A stretch of DNA of 64,000 bases from Chloroflexaceae bacterium (GCA_025057155.1 JANWYD010000004.1:186001-250000); one strand, 5' to 3'; numbered from the stretch's first letter, positions 16,255 to 25,990 are shown. Notes: generated by a model not told the origin, from the sequence alone. Numbers and translations are program-made.

Positions 16255-19020
16255 CCTGCTGACCTTCAACTGAACCCGTGCGGCTGCTGCGAGGGCCTCA
16301 CCCGGCTGACCCCGCGGAACCCGGCGAACCCGCCCGGCCTGTCGGCCCTGGTGTACCGCGTTGGCGCCCACGGCGCCTTCAAGCGCAGCATGCTCGCCGG
16401 CCTGGCCAGCCCGGGGGGCCTTCCCACCCTCACCACCCGCGCCGATGACGACCCGAGCATCGCCCTGTGCGACGCCGCCGCCGCCATGCTCGACGTGCTG
16501 ACCTTCTACCAGGAGCGCATCGCCAACGAGGGCTATCTGCGCACCGCTACCGAGCGCATGTCGGTGCTGGAACTGGCGCGGGCGATTGGCTATGAACTGC
16601 GCCCCGGCGTGGCCGCCAGCACCTACCTGGCCTTTGAACTGGAGACCGCTCCCACTGCTCCCGCCGTGGTCAATCTCCCCGTTGGCGTCAAGGTGCAGAG
16701 CCTGCCTGGCCCGGACGAGCAGGCGCAGACCTTCGAGACGGTTGAGCAAATCGAGGCGCGCCGCGAGTGGAACCAGCTTCGTCCCCAGACCTTCCGCCTG
16801 GCGCAGCCGGGCTTCGCCGAGGACCGCCTGTACCTCAAAGGAACCGCCACCGGCCTCAAGCCCGGCGACGCCGTGCTGCTCATCGGCGACGAGCGCCGGA
16901 AGGACGCCGGCAACGAAAACTGGGATTTCCGCCGCGTCACCGCGGTGAAGCCGGTACCCGCGGCTGACCCGGAGGCCGCCTATACCGTGGTCGAACTGGA
17001 GCGCGGCCTGGGTTCCTTCACTCCCTACAAGGAGCCGCCGAAGCTCAATCCCCGCGTCTACGCCCTGCGCCTGCGCGCCAACCTCTTCGGCCATAACGCC
17101 CCCGCCTGGAACACCCTGCCCGCCTCCCTGCGCGTCGGCGAACTCGTTCCGCAGGCAAGCGGCCCACCCGTGTTCCAGCAAGGCCCGTATGCCGGACGGC
17201 AACAAAGCTGGGCCGAGGCCCCCTTTGCCGCGGGTACGACAGCTATCAACCTCGACGCGGTCTACGGCCAGATCACGCCGGGAAGCTGGGTGGTGCTGGC
17301 CACGGCGGAGTGGGCCGAGGTGTATGCGGTGCAAACCGTCGCCGAGGAAACCAGAACCGACTACACCCTTAGCCTGAAGACCACGCGCCTGAGCATCTCC
17401 GGCGAGAACATCAACCGTTTCTCGCCGCGTAGCGCCAGTGTGTACGCCCAGAGCGAAGAACTGCCCCTGGCCCCCCGGCCCATCCGCGATCCGCTGCAGG
17501 GCAACCGGATCACCCTGGATCGGTCGCTGCCCGACCTGCCCCCCGGGCGCACCCTCGTCGTCAGCGGTAAACGCATGCGCGTCCGTGTGGTGCGGCCACT
17601 CGAACTGATCGCCGCCGACGGCATCGGCAAGGTCGCCCTCCAGTCCGGCGACAGCCCGGTGCTGGAGGAAGCGCCGGCCACCCTGCCTTCGGGACAGCAG
17701 ACCTGGAAACTGACCGACAGGAACGGCTTTACCGGTAGCGTCACGTTCAACTCCCCCGCCGCGGCCGGCCGCGCCCTGGAACTGGTTCCCTCCCACGACG
17801 ACGATCCCGTTGTCAGCGAAGCGGTGGTGATCAAAGAAGTCGTTCCCGGCAGCGACCCTACCGAGATCGTGCTTGCCGATGCGCTCCTGCGCGCCTACGA
17901 TCGGGCCACGGTAATCATCTACGGCAATGTTGCCGCCGCCACCCACGGCGAAACCCGCCAGGAGGTCCTGGGCAGCGGCGACGGAGCGCGCGGCTTCCAG
18001 TCCTTCACCCTCAAACAGAAACCGCTGACCTATGTCTCCGCGGCGACGCCCGCCGGCGCCGAGAGCACGCTACAGGTGCGGGTGAACGATGTGCTGTGGC
18101 GGGAGGCGCCCGCGCTCTACCGCCTGCCGCCGCGCGAGCGCGCCTACATCACCCGCATTGATGACGCGGGCAACGTCACCCTGACCTTCGGCGACGGTCT
18201 CACCGGGGCGCGGCTGCCCACCGGCAACGAAAACGTCGTGGCGACCTATCGCACCGGGATCGGCGCGCCGGGCATGGTGCGCGCCGGCCAGCTCTCGCTG
18301 CTGATCACCCGGCCCCTGGGGGTGCAGAAGGTGACCAACCCGCTGGCCCCCACCGGCGCGGCCGACCCCGAATCGCGCGACCAGGCCCGCCAGAACGCCC
18401 CCTTCACCGTGCTGACCCTGGATCGCATCGTCTCGCTCCGCGATTTCGAGGATTTCGCCCGGGCCTTCGCCGGCATCGGCAAGGCCCAGGCCACCTGGCT
18501 GTGGGACGGTGAACGGCGCGTGGTGCACGTCACCATTGCCGCCGCCGCCAGCAACGGCGTGGACCACACCATCGATCCGCGTTCGAAGCTCTTCGCGAAC
18601 CTGGCCGCGGCCATGGACGCCGCCCGTGACACGGCGCAACGGCTGATCGTCGCCTCCTACGAGCCGCTCTACTTCCGCCTCAAGGCGCGCGTGCTGATTG
18701 ACCCGGCCTACCTCGCCGATAAGGTGCTGGCGGCCGTCACCGCGACCCTCCGCGACGCCTACGCCTTCGAGCGCCGCGCCTTCGGCCAGCCGGCCCACGA
18801 GAGCGAGGTTCTGGCGCTCATCCAGGCCGTCGAGGGCGTGCAGGCCGTCTTCCTCGACCAGTTCTACCTGCGCGGCCAGACGCCCGCTCGCCAGACGCCG
18901 CTCCTCGCCGCCCGCGCGCGCTGCGACCCTGCCGCGCCACCCGGAACGTGCAACGTTCGCCCGGCGCAGTTGCTGCTGCTCGACCCTCGCGGCATTGATC
19001 TCACGGAGGCCGCGCGATGA
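16252..19020 (+). CDS. large baseplate assembly protein 2 (J-like paralogue)
   Basis: 922 residues. N-terminal CGCC cluster (NPCGCCEGL), then the same kind of core as baseplate protein 1: FYQERIANEGYLRTATERMS (about 85-105) followed by ELARAIGYELRPGVAAST. The middle third is several beta domains; the end (GLTGARLPTGNENVVATY, RIVSLRDFEDFARAFAGIGK, ESEVLALIQAVEGVQAVF) is J-like. It probably fills the second wedge position, as Afp12/Pvc12 does. A weak ribosome site and a hairpin cover the ATG. Its stop overlaps the next gene by ATGA. Confidence 0.85.
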   Translation: MPADLQLNPCGCCEGLTRLTPRNPANPPGLSALVYRVGAHGAFKRSMLAGLASPGGLPTLTTRADDDPSIALCDAAAAMLDVLTFYQERIANEGYLRTATERMSVLELARAIGYELRPGVAASTYLAFELETAPTAPAVVNLPVGVKVQSLPGPDEQAQTFETVEQIEARREWNQLRPQTFRLAQPGFAEDRLYLKGTATGLKPGDAVLLIGDERRKDAGNENWDFRRVTAVKPVPAADPEAAYTVVELERGLGSFTPYKEPPKLNPRVYALRLRANLFGHNAPAWNTLPASLRVGELVPQASGPPVFQQGPYAGRQQSWAEAPFAAGTTAINLDAVYGQITPGSWVVLATAEWAEVYAVQTVAEETRTDYTLSLKTTRLSISGENINRFSPRSASVYAQSEELPLAPRPIRDPLQGNRITLDRSLPDLPPGRTLVVSGKRMRVRVVRPLELIAADGIGKVALQSGDSPVLEEAPATLPSGQQTWKLTDRNGFTGSVTFNSPAAAGRALELVPSHDDDPVVSEAVVIKEVVPGSDPTEIVLADALLRAYDRATVIIYGNVAAATHGETRQEVLGSGDGARGFQSFTLKQKPLTYVSAATPAGAESTLQVRVNDVLWREAPALYRLPPRERAYITRIDDAGNVTLTFGDGLTGARLPTGNENVVATYRTGIGAPGMVRAGQLSLLITRPLGVQKVTNPLAPTGAADPESRDQARQNAPFTVLTLDRIVSLRDFEDFARAFAGIGKAQATWLWDGERRVVHVTIAAAASNGVDHTIDPRSKLFANLAAAMDAARDTAQRLIVASYEPLYFRLKARVLIDPAYLADKVLAAVTATLRDAYAFERRAFGQPAHESEVLALIQAVEGVQAVFLDQFYLRGQTPARQTPLLAARARCDPAAPPGTCNVRPAQLLLLDPRGIDLTEAAR

Positions 19021-21908
19021 CCAGGTACACCAGCGAACGGCTCTACCAGCTCCTGCCGGCGATCTACCGCCTGCGCGACGCCGAGCAGGGCTACCCCCTC
19101 AAGGCGCTGCTGGCGATCATCGCCCGCGAGATCGGGATTGTCGAAGAAGACATCGCCCGGCTCTACGCCAACTGGTTCATCGAGACCGCCGATGAGTGGG
19201 TGACGCCCTACATCGGCGACCTGCTGGGGGTGCGCGGCCTCCACGACTTCGAGGCCCCCGGCTTCACCCGCCGCGCCTTTATCGCCAACACCCTCGGCTA
19301 CCGCCGGCGCAAGGGTACGCCGGCGATGCTCGAACAACTGGCGCGCGACGCCACGCTGTGGAACGCGCGGGTGGTCGAGTTCTTCGAGTTGCTGGGTACG
19401 ACCCAGTACCTCAACCACCTCCGGCCCCACAACCTGCGCACCCCCGACCTGCGCCAGACGAACGAGCTGGAGTTGATTGACACGCCCTTCGACGCCAGCG
19501 CCCGCACCGCCGATGTGCGGCGCATCGCCAGCGGCCGCGGCAAGCACAACATCCCCAACGTGGGCATCTTCCTGTGGCGGCTGCAGGCCTACTTCGTCAC
19601 CCGCGCCACCCCCCGCGCCGTGGCTGACCCGCCCGACGGGCGCTACACCTTCAGCCCCCTCGGCAACGACGCGCCGCTCTTCAACCGCCCGCAAACCGAG
19701 ACCACCATCACCCACCTGGCCGGCGAGGCCAACGTGCCGGGGCGCCTGCGCCGCCGCGCCCTCTACGATGACCTGGAGCATTACCGCCACGCCCTGACCA
19801 GCGGCCAGGGCGCCCCGGTCAGCGCCTATCTCGACCCGCGCCAGCCGGTGATTGAGGTGTTTTTCGACGGCGCGGCCCTCGCGCCGGAGGAGATCAGCAT
19901 CTGCGATCTAAGCGGTTGGAGCGCCCCTGGCTGGCAACCGCCCTTAAGCCGGAGCTTCACCCGCGCCAGCGATGGCTTCGCCTTCGAGACGAAGGTGGCC
20001 GTGGACCCGGCCCTGGGCCGCCTGGCGGTGCTGCGCAATCTGACCAGCCCGCCCGCTGACGTCGCCGTCAGCTACGCCTATGGCTTCAGCGGCGACCTGG
20101 GCGGCGGCCCCTACGACCGGCGTTTCGCCCCGCGCCCTGGAGATCCTTCGCCAACGGCATACCACAACACGGTTGCTGTTCCCGAGGCCCTCGGGCGACT
20201 CTACCGCGTCTCGGCGAGCGCCTTTGGAACCATCCAGGCCGCCCTCAACCAGTGGGCGCTCGACGGCCATCCCGCGGCGGTGATCCAGATTGACGACAAC
20301 CGCACCTACACCGAAAACCTGAGCCTCTCTCTGGCCGCCAACGACCTGGTGATCCAGGCCGCCAATCGCCGGCGCCCGGCCCTCATCGGCAATCTTAGCG
20401 TGACGGGCAACCAGCGCGCGCGCCTGGCCCTCAACGGCCTGCTCGTCGCCGGCAACCTGACGGTGGTGGACGATGCCAGTCTGCGCCAGCTCGATCTCGT
20501 TCACTGCACGCTCGTGCCGGGCGGCCGGCTCGATGCCGCCGGCGAGCCGCTCCAACCGGTGTTGCCGGCGGTGCTCGTTGGCGCCGCCAACACCGCCCTG
20601 ACCCTGAACGTGACCCGCTCCATCACCGGGCCGCTGCGCCTGCCGGAGCAGATGGCGGCCCTGCGCGTCCAGGATAGCATCATCGAGTCGCCCCTCCGCG
20701 GCCACCCGGCTGAACTGACGCCGGCCCTGGTGTCGGGCGATCTCAGTGCGTTTCCCGCAGGTCTGCCGGCCGCGCCGGCGCTGCGCGTCACCATCGGCGG
20801 CGATGGGCCGCATCCCGTCACCCTGAGCGCGGCGCCGGCCAATCTCACCCAGGCCCGCGACCGGCTGCAGAGCGCCATCCGCAACGTTCGCCCGACGCGC
20901 GCCTTTGGCGAGGCCCGTGTCATTACGGTGGACAACCGGCTGGTCATCCTTCCTGGCGTTCCGGCTGAGGTGACCATTGATGCCGCGGAAGGCGACCCCT
21001 CCGCCAGGTTGCTGGGCCTTAGCCGCGACACGGCAGCGCAACGGCTCGCCGTCATCAGCGGCCCGCTGGCGCCGTTTCCGGCCCTGAGCGCCCCGGCGCC
21101 CGCCGTGACCGCGGCCTTTGGCGCGGAGGCGCACACCATCACCCTCACCCCGTCCCCCACCACGCTGATCCAGGCCCGCAATCGCCTCGGCGCCGCCCTG
21201 CGCGCCGTCAGCGCCGCACCCGCCTTCGCCCGGGCCCTCGTCGGCAGCCTGAGCGACCCCGATCGCCTGGTGATCCTCCCCGGCGCCGGCGGGGTCGTGC
21301 CGGCCTTTGATCACGCCCCCGGAGACAACACCACCCTGGCCGAGTTGGGGCTTGCGGGGCCGCTCTTCCTGCCGGCGATCGGCGGCGACGCTGCCGGCGC
21401 CCTGCCCGGCCCGCCCACGACCCTGGAACGGGTGACCGTGCTGGGGCCGGCGCACGTCAAGGAACTTACCCTGGCCTCGGAGACGATCTTCAGCCACCGC
21501 GTCCACGTCGCGCGCCGGCAGGCCGGCTGCGCGCGCTTCAGCTACGTCCCGCCCGGCGCGCAGACCCCGCGCCGCTTCCGCTGCCAGCCGGAGCTGGCCG
21601 TTGCGGCCGCCCTGGAGGCCGAAGCCGCCCGCCTCGGCGCCGCGCTGACCGCGGCCCAGGCCGAGAGCATCACCCGGAGCGTGCTAGGCCGGCTGCGGCC
21701 CGCCTTCACCTCCACCCGCTACGGCGATCCCGCCTACGGGCAACTCGGCCCGACCTGCGCGGAGGAGATCCGCACCGGCGCGGAAGATGGCGCCGAAATG
21801 GGCGCCTTCGCCTTCTTGAAGCAACCCCAACGCCTCGCCAACCTGCGAACCAGCCTGGAAGAGTACCTGCGCTTCGGCCTCGAAGCCGGGATCTTCTTTG
21901 TGACATAA
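19017..21908 (+). CDS. phage-tail-I-like protein with beta-helix and duplicated domain
   Basis: 963 residues. N-terminus (about 1-150: YQLLPAIYRLRDAEQGYPLK, IGDLLGVRGLHDF, ANTLGYRRRKGTPAMLEQLA) matches the tail-protein-I/phage tail-like family. A region at about 400-560 reads like a beta-helix (IQAALNQWALDGHPAAVIQI). Two copies of an about 100-residue domain follow at about 589-694 and 695-790, each with an ITL/VTL start, a QARNRL helix and LVILPG. The C-terminal QAGCARFSYVPPGAQTPRRF block and helical end resemble conserved ends of injection-system surface proteins. It likely connects the wedge to fibre or target-contact parts. Confidence 0.75.
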   Translation: MTRYTSERLYQLLPAIYRLRDAEQGYPLKALLAIIAREIGIVEEDIARLYANWFIETADEWVTPYIGDLLGVRGLHDFEAPGFTRRAFIANTLGYRRRKGTPAMLEQLARDATLWNARVVEFFELLGTTQYLNHLRPHNLRTPDLRQTNELELIDTPFDASARTADVRRIASGRGKHNIPNVGIFLWRLQAYFVTRATPRAVADPPDGRYTFSPLGNDAPLFNRPQTETTITHLAGEANVPGRLRRRALYDDLEHYRHALTSGQGAPVSAYLDPRQPVIEVFFDGAALAPEEISICDLSGWSAPGWQPPLSRSFTRASDGFAFETKVAVDPALGRLAVLRNLTSPPADVAVSYAYGFSGDLGGGPYDRRFAPRPGDPSPTAYHNTVAVPEALGRLYRVSASAFGTIQAALNQWALDGHPAAVIQIDDNRTYTENLSLSLAANDLVIQAANRRRPALIGNLSVTGNQRARLALNGLLVAGNLTVVDDASLRQLDLVHCTLVPGGRLDAAGEPLQPVLPAVLVGAANTALTLNVTRSITGPLRLPEQMAALRVQDSIIESPLRGHPAELTPALVSGDLSAFPAGLPAAPALRVTIGGDGPHPVTLSAAPANLTQARDRLQSAIRNVRPTRAFGEARVITVDNRLVILPGVPAEVTIDAAEGDPSARLLGLSRDTAAQRLAVISGPLAPFPALSAPAPAVTAAFGAEAHTITLTPSPTTLIQARNRLGAALRAVSAAPAFARALVGSLSDPDRLVILPGAGGVVPAFDHAPGDNTTLAELGLAGPLFLPAIGGDAAGALPGPPTTLERVTVLGPAHVKELTLASETIFSHRVHVARRQAGCARFSYVPPGAQTPRRFRCQPELAVAAALEAEAARLGAALTAAQAESITRSVLGRLRPAFTSTRYGDPAYGQLGPTCAEEIRTGAEDGAEMGAFAFLKQPQRLANLRTSLEEYLRFGLEAGIFFVT

Positions 21909-21976
21909 CACCTATTCCTGTTGCACAGACTGCGTTCGCATCATCGCCAGTCTCACTGGAACGCCATAGGTGGCAA

Positions 21977-21997
21977 TCTACAATCCACAATCCGAAA
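21977..21997 (+). repeat. degenerate heptad repeat
   Basis: TCTACAA TCCACAA TCCGAAA, a weak relative of the TCCAAAA array before murB, placed just ahead of the ribosome site of the next gene. Confidence 0.5.
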
Positions 21998-22008
21998 TAA
22001 GGAGCGCT

Positions 22009-25000
22009 ATGAAAGGCGATTTTACCCGATCGACCTTCAGGCCCGAAAAGCACTACAGCGGCGTGCGGCTGCAACAGGGCCGGGTGCAACTCGACGCCGA
22101 CTGGAACGAGCAGATTGACATCACCGCCCATCGCGTCGAGACCGAGGCCGCCGATGTAATCGGCGCCTGCGGCGCGCCCCTGGACGCGGCCGGCTTCGCG
22201 CTCACCGGCGGCGCCATGCCCGCCATCGGCGCCGGACGCTACTACGTCAACGGCATCCTCTGCGAGAATGAGGCCCCGGTTGCCCTCGATCAACAACCCG
22301 ACCTGCCGGGCATGGCCCTGAGCGGCCTGGCCGACGGCTTCTACCTGGCCTACCTGGACGTCTGGCAGCGCCACATCACCGCGCTGGAGGACGAACACAT
22401 CCGCGAGGTCGCCCTCAATGGGCCGGACACGGCCACCCGCACCCGCACCGTCTGGCAGGTGAAGCTCCTCGGCCCGTTTCTTAATCCCATCACCTGTGTC
22501 AGCGAACCGGCGGAATGGAAGGCCCTGCTCGACCAGAGCCAGAACGGCAGACTGAGCGCCCGGGCCGCGGAGAGCGCCACCGCGCCGGGGCCGTGCGTCG
22601 TGCCCGAGGGCGCCGGCTACCGCCGACTGGAGAACCAGCTCTACCGTGTCGAGGTGCACGCGGTAGACGCCAACGGCAAGATTACGCGCCTCAAATGGAG
22701 CCGCGACAACGGCGCCATCGTCACCCGCTGGCTGGCTCAGGAGGCCAGCAAACCCGAAGCCCTGACCGTGGCCAGCATCGGGCGCGACGAGGTGCTGCGC
22801 TTCGCCGCCGGCCAGTATGTCGAGGTAATTGATGAGCAACGCGAGTTGCGCGGCGAAGCGGGCATCCTGGTGCGCCTGGCGAACGCCGAGGACCAGATCC
22901 TGACCCTCGACACCACCGACCCGAACTGGACAGGCGTGAAGATCGCCGATTTCCCGCCCAGCGTCGCCGGGCGGCCCAACCTTCCGAAGGCGCGGCGCTG
23001 GGACGGCGTGCTCGCCAATCCCGCGCTGAACACATGGCTGGAACTGGAGGACGGAGTGCAGATCCGTCTCTCAGCCGGTCGCTACCGCGTCGGCGACTAC
23101 TGGCTCATCCCGGCGCGCACCGTCACCGCCGATGTGGAGTGGCCCCGCGACGCGGGCAACGACCCGATCCCCCAGCCCCGCGCGGGCATCGCGCACCATT
23201 ACTGCAAACTGGCCGTTCTCAACCGCAGCGGCGGCGCCTTCACCGTTGCGCAGGATTGCCGCCAACTCTTCCCCCCGCTCACCCGACTGATGACGCTGCT
23301 CTACGTGGGCGGCGACGGCCAGGAGGCCATGTCGGGGCAGCCCCTGCCGCAGCCGCTGCGCGCGCGGGTGCTCAACGGCGCGACGCCGGTGATCGGCGCG
23401 CGAGTGCGCTTCACCGTCACCCAGGGCGGGGGCAGCCTCACCGCTGCCCAGCCAGTGCTCACCACGGGACCCGACGGCATCGCCGAGTGCGGCTGGACGC
23501 TGGGCGCGACCGGGGCGCAGCAGGTGACGGCAGTGTTGCTCGATGCGGGCGGTGCGCCGGTACCCGGTCAGGTGTTGCGTTTCGGCGCAAACCTGAGTCT
23601 GGCCCGGGGCGGCTGCTGCGTCTGCGTGGGTCCGGGCGGCGACTACCAGCGCCTGGATGAGGCCCTCAGGGACCTGATCGGGCGCGGGGAGCGCAACATC
23701 TGCATCTGCCTGCGCCCGGGAGATCAGGAGATTGGCGCAATCGGCATCGAGCGCAACCCCAATGAGCCTGAACTGCACCTCAGCGTCGCCGGCTGTGGCC
23801 CGGGCAGCCGCCTGACGCTGCGCGAGCCGATCCGCTTCGTTGGCCTCACGTCGGTTATCATGCGTGATCTGGCCCTTGACATCGCCTTTCCCGTGGCCGG
23901 CGACGGCGCCATAGTCATGCAACATTGCTCCGGCATCGAGGTGCGCGCCTGCCAGATGTCGGGCGTCACCGACAAGGACGGCGCGTTGCTCCAGATCATG
24001 AACGCCGACCGGGTGCACCTGGAGGGGAACGTCTTCGAAGCATTGCTGCTAGATAGCCTGGCGCCCGCGCGCGATCTCTTCGCCCGCAGCCAGGCCGAAG
24101 ACCTGTCAAAGCCGTTCAACCTCCCCGAGCAGGGTGAGTTCCGCCTGTCCGCCTTTCGCCGGGGCGCGCTGCAGGCCGCCCAGGCTCTGATCACCCTGGA
24201 CCCGCGCACCCGCAGGGAGATCCAGAGCGCTCTGCAACAGGCCTTGCGCCAGTTCGCCGGGCAGAGCCAGGGCGAGCGGCTCAGTTACGCCAAACTAATC
24301 CTGGCCCTTGCGGCCGATGTGCTGCGGCTGAGCACGATCTTCGACCTGCTGCTGGATATCCGGCGCGCCGCGGGAAAGGTTCGCCCTGGCACAGCGATCA
24401 TCCTGGAGCAGGCCCGGCGCATGGACGAAGCCGGGCTGCAGTTATTACAGTCGAGCATTGACGTTCTGGACCAGGACGACCGTTACCGGCTGACAGACAA
24501 CGACATCGCCGGGGTCCTCAGCCTCTACGGCCCGCCCACGCCGCCTTCAGAGGTCAATGAACTGCTGAATGTTGACATCATCAAGCAGTTGTTCGGGCGC
24601 CTGCGCGAAAACCAGATCCGGTTCAACGCCGGCTTCCTGGGCACGCTGTACCTGCGCGGCAATCAGATCGCGCGCGTGGCGGTCAGCCGCGACATCGTCA
24701 GGGCGTTGCAAGAGGCGGCGATGGCGCAGGAGAGCTTCATCTTCCCCTTCGACCTGTTCAGCCGCTGCCCGTGGAGCGACAACGTCTTTGAAGGCGCGCA
24801 GAGCCTGCTGGTGTGCCGCCACCTGAGCATGCAGAGCAACGAGTTCACCGGCGCGGCCGCGAGCGCCGGCCTCACAGGCGCGCCCGATGTGACCGCGACC
24901 ATCATTGCCGATTCGACCATCTACGTCGCTAACCACGGCGCCAGCGAGCGGGTCCCGCTGCTACGCGACATCGCGCGCCTGAGCGATCGGGTCGCCAATC

Positions 25001-25026
25001 AGGAATTGAGCATTGCCGATGGATAA
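22009..25026 (+). CDS. DUF6519-type baseplate-associated beta-helix protein
   Basis: 1005 residues from ATG 22009 (AAGGAG 6 bp upstream). The N-terminus, KGDFTRSTFRPEKHYSGVRL followed by QQGRVQLDADWNEQ, is the hallmark of the DUF6519 family that accompanies phage-tail-like injection loci. About 455-540 looks like a bacterial Ig-like domain (NGATPVIGARVRFTVTQGGG, then DGIAECGWTLG). After a Cys-rich CCVCVGPGGDY motif comes a right-handed beta-helix-like part (SVIMRDLALDIAF, NADRVHLEGNVFEA), a helical insertion (about 690-860) and a second helix-rich tract. Likely exposed at the baseplate, in adhesion or anchoring. Last gene of the cluster. Confidence 0.78.
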   Translation: MKGDFTRSTFRPEKHYSGVRLQQGRVQLDADWNEQIDITAHRVETEAADVIGACGAPLDAAGFALTGGAMPAIGAGRYYVNGILCENEAPVALDQQPDLPGMALSGLADGFYLAYLDVWQRHITALEDEHIREVALNGPDTATRTRTVWQVKLLGPFLNPITCVSEPAEWKALLDQSQNGRLSARAAESATAPGPCVVPEGAGYRRLENQLYRVEVHAVDANGKITRLKWSRDNGAIVTRWLAQEASKPEALTVASIGRDEVLRFAAGQYVEVIDEQRELRGEAGILVRLANAEDQILTLDTTDPNWTGVKIADFPPSVAGRPNLPKARRWDGVLANPALNTWLELEDGVQIRLSAGRYRVGDYWLIPARTVTADVEWPRDAGNDPIPQPRAGIAHHYCKLAVLNRSGGAFTVAQDCRQLFPPLTRLMTLLYVGGDGQEAMSGQPLPQPLRARVLNGATPVIGARVRFTVTQGGGSLTAAQPVLTTGPDGIAECGWTLGATGAQQVTAVLLDAGGAPVPGQVLRFGANLSLARGGCCVCVGPGGDYQRLDEALRDLIGRGERNICICLRPGDQEIGAIGIERNPNEPELHLSVAGCGPGSRLTLREPIRFVGLTSVIMRDLALDIAFPVAGDGAIVMQHCSGIEVRACQMSGVTDKDGALLQIMNADRVHLEGNVFEALLLDSLAPARDLFARSQAEDLSKPFNLPEQGEFRLSAFRRGALQAAQALITLDPRTRREIQSALQQALRQFAGQSQGERLSYAKLILALAADVLRLSTIFDLLLDIRRAAGKVRPGTAIILEQARRMDEAGLQLLQSSIDVLDQDDRYRLTDNDIAGVLSLYGPPTPPSEVNELLNVDIIKQLFGRLRENQIRFNAGFLGTLYLRGNQIARVAVSRDIVRALQEAAMAQESFIFPFDLFSRCPWSDNVFEGAQSLLVCRHLSMQSNEFTGAAASAGLTGAPDVTATIIADSTIYVANHGASERVPLLRDIARLSDRVANQELSIADG

Positions 25027-25031
25027 TCGGC

Positions 25032-25080
25032 AGGGCCAAAGGATTGGGCCTGGCTGCGCCAGGCCCAATCCTTCGGCCCT
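25032..25080. terminator. strong bidirectional hairpin between convergent genes
   Basis: Two 22-nt arms (AGGGCC then AAGGATTGGGCCTGG on the left side) pair with one mismatch around the loop CTGCG. It ends the baseplate cluster on the + strand and overlaps the stop codon of the convergent gene on the - strand. No T-run. Confidence 0.8.
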
Positions 25081-25867
25081 ACGCGCGCATCACCCGCAGC
25101 GCGGTGATCGTCCGCGGGCCGGGCCAGGTGAGCAGCGTCCCATCACAGAAAACGATGCGCCCCTCGCGCACCGCGGGTACATCGGCGTAGGGCGCGAAGG
25201 CTTCAAGGTCACGCTCACTAAAGGGGTACGGCTCGCTCGGCAGGAGGATCACCTCCGGGCGCAGGGCCATGAATGCGTCAAGCGGCGCGCGCGGGTAGCG
25301 ACCAGGGAGTTGGAGAGCGCAGTTGGCGGCGCCGCCGAGCCGTAGCAGATCGCCAGCGTAGGTCTCGGCGCCAACTGCCATCCACGGGTCGCGCCAGATA
25401 AAGGCGATGGTCGGGCGCGGCGTGGCGGGCAGGGCGCGCTCCGCCGCCTCGATTGCCGCGCGCAGTTCCTCCAGGGCGGGAGCAGCCTGGTCAGCCGCCC
25501 CCAGGGCCAGGGCCAGGCGCCCGAGTTGCTCCGGCACATCGGCCACGCTGCGAATGGCGGTTACGTACACCTGAATGCCGGCGGCAGCAAGGGCCAGAAC
25601 ATCGCGCTCGCGGTTCTCCTCCTGGTCGGCGATCACCAGGTCGGGCCGCAGGGCGACGATCCGCGCCCGGTCGGGGTTCTTGGTGCCGCGCAGGCGCGGC
25701 AGCCCGGCCAGCCCCGCCGCAGGCTCGATGCAGTACTCGGTGACGCCAACAACGCGCGCCCCCAGGCCCACGCTGAACAGCCACTCCGTCATACTTGGCA
25801 CGAGCGAGACGATCCGCTGCGGCGGCCCGTTGAGTTCGATCCGCCGCCCAAGGGCGTCGGTCAGCAT
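25079..25867 (-). CDS. helical-backbone metal receptor / BtuF-like binding protein
   Basis: 262 residues of the class III periplasmic-binding fold used for cobalamin and siderophores: PPQRIVSLVPSMTEWLFSVG, VGVTEYC, RIVALRPDLVIADQEENR, then AGDLLRLGGAANCA and ALRPEVILLPSEPYPF. Odd point: the ATG gives no signal peptide or lipobox, and no ABC permease or ATPase is next to it. It may be a cytoplasmic or moonlighting member, or be exported from an unseen upstream start. Substrate not predicted. Confidence 0.8.
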   Translation of the reverse strand: MLTDALGRRIELNGPPQRIVSLVPSMTEWLFSVGLGARVVGVTEYCIEPAAGLAGLPRLRGTKNPDRARIVALRPDLVIADQEENRERDVLALAAAGIQVYVTAIRSVADVPEQLGRLALALGAADQAAPALEELRAAIEAAERALPATPRPTIAFIWRDPWMAVGAETYAGDLLRLGGAANCALQLPGRYPRAPLDAFMALRPEVILLPSEPYPFSERDLEAFAPYADVPAVREGRIVFCDGTLLTWPGPRTITALRVMRA

Positions 25868-25960
25868 AGCTGGCTCCTTTGCACTCCTTAGCTCCCCTGC
25901 GGTGAGCGCCTGTTCGGCAGGCGTAAACCCCTTCAGTGCCTCAGCGCCTCAGCGCCCTAG

Positions 25961-25990
25961 TTGCCGCCAACCCGCTCCCCGTGCTATACT
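25961..25990 (+). promoter_or_regulatory. sigma-70-like promoter
   Basis: TTGCCG (25961-25966), 18-bp spacer, TATACT (25985-25990), 34 bp before the GTG start of the small membrane protein. Confidence 0.6.

Noticed and set aside
10462-25026. Prophage
   Set aside because: No integrase, capsid, portal, terminase or lysis genes; only baseplate-type genes with normal GC for the region.
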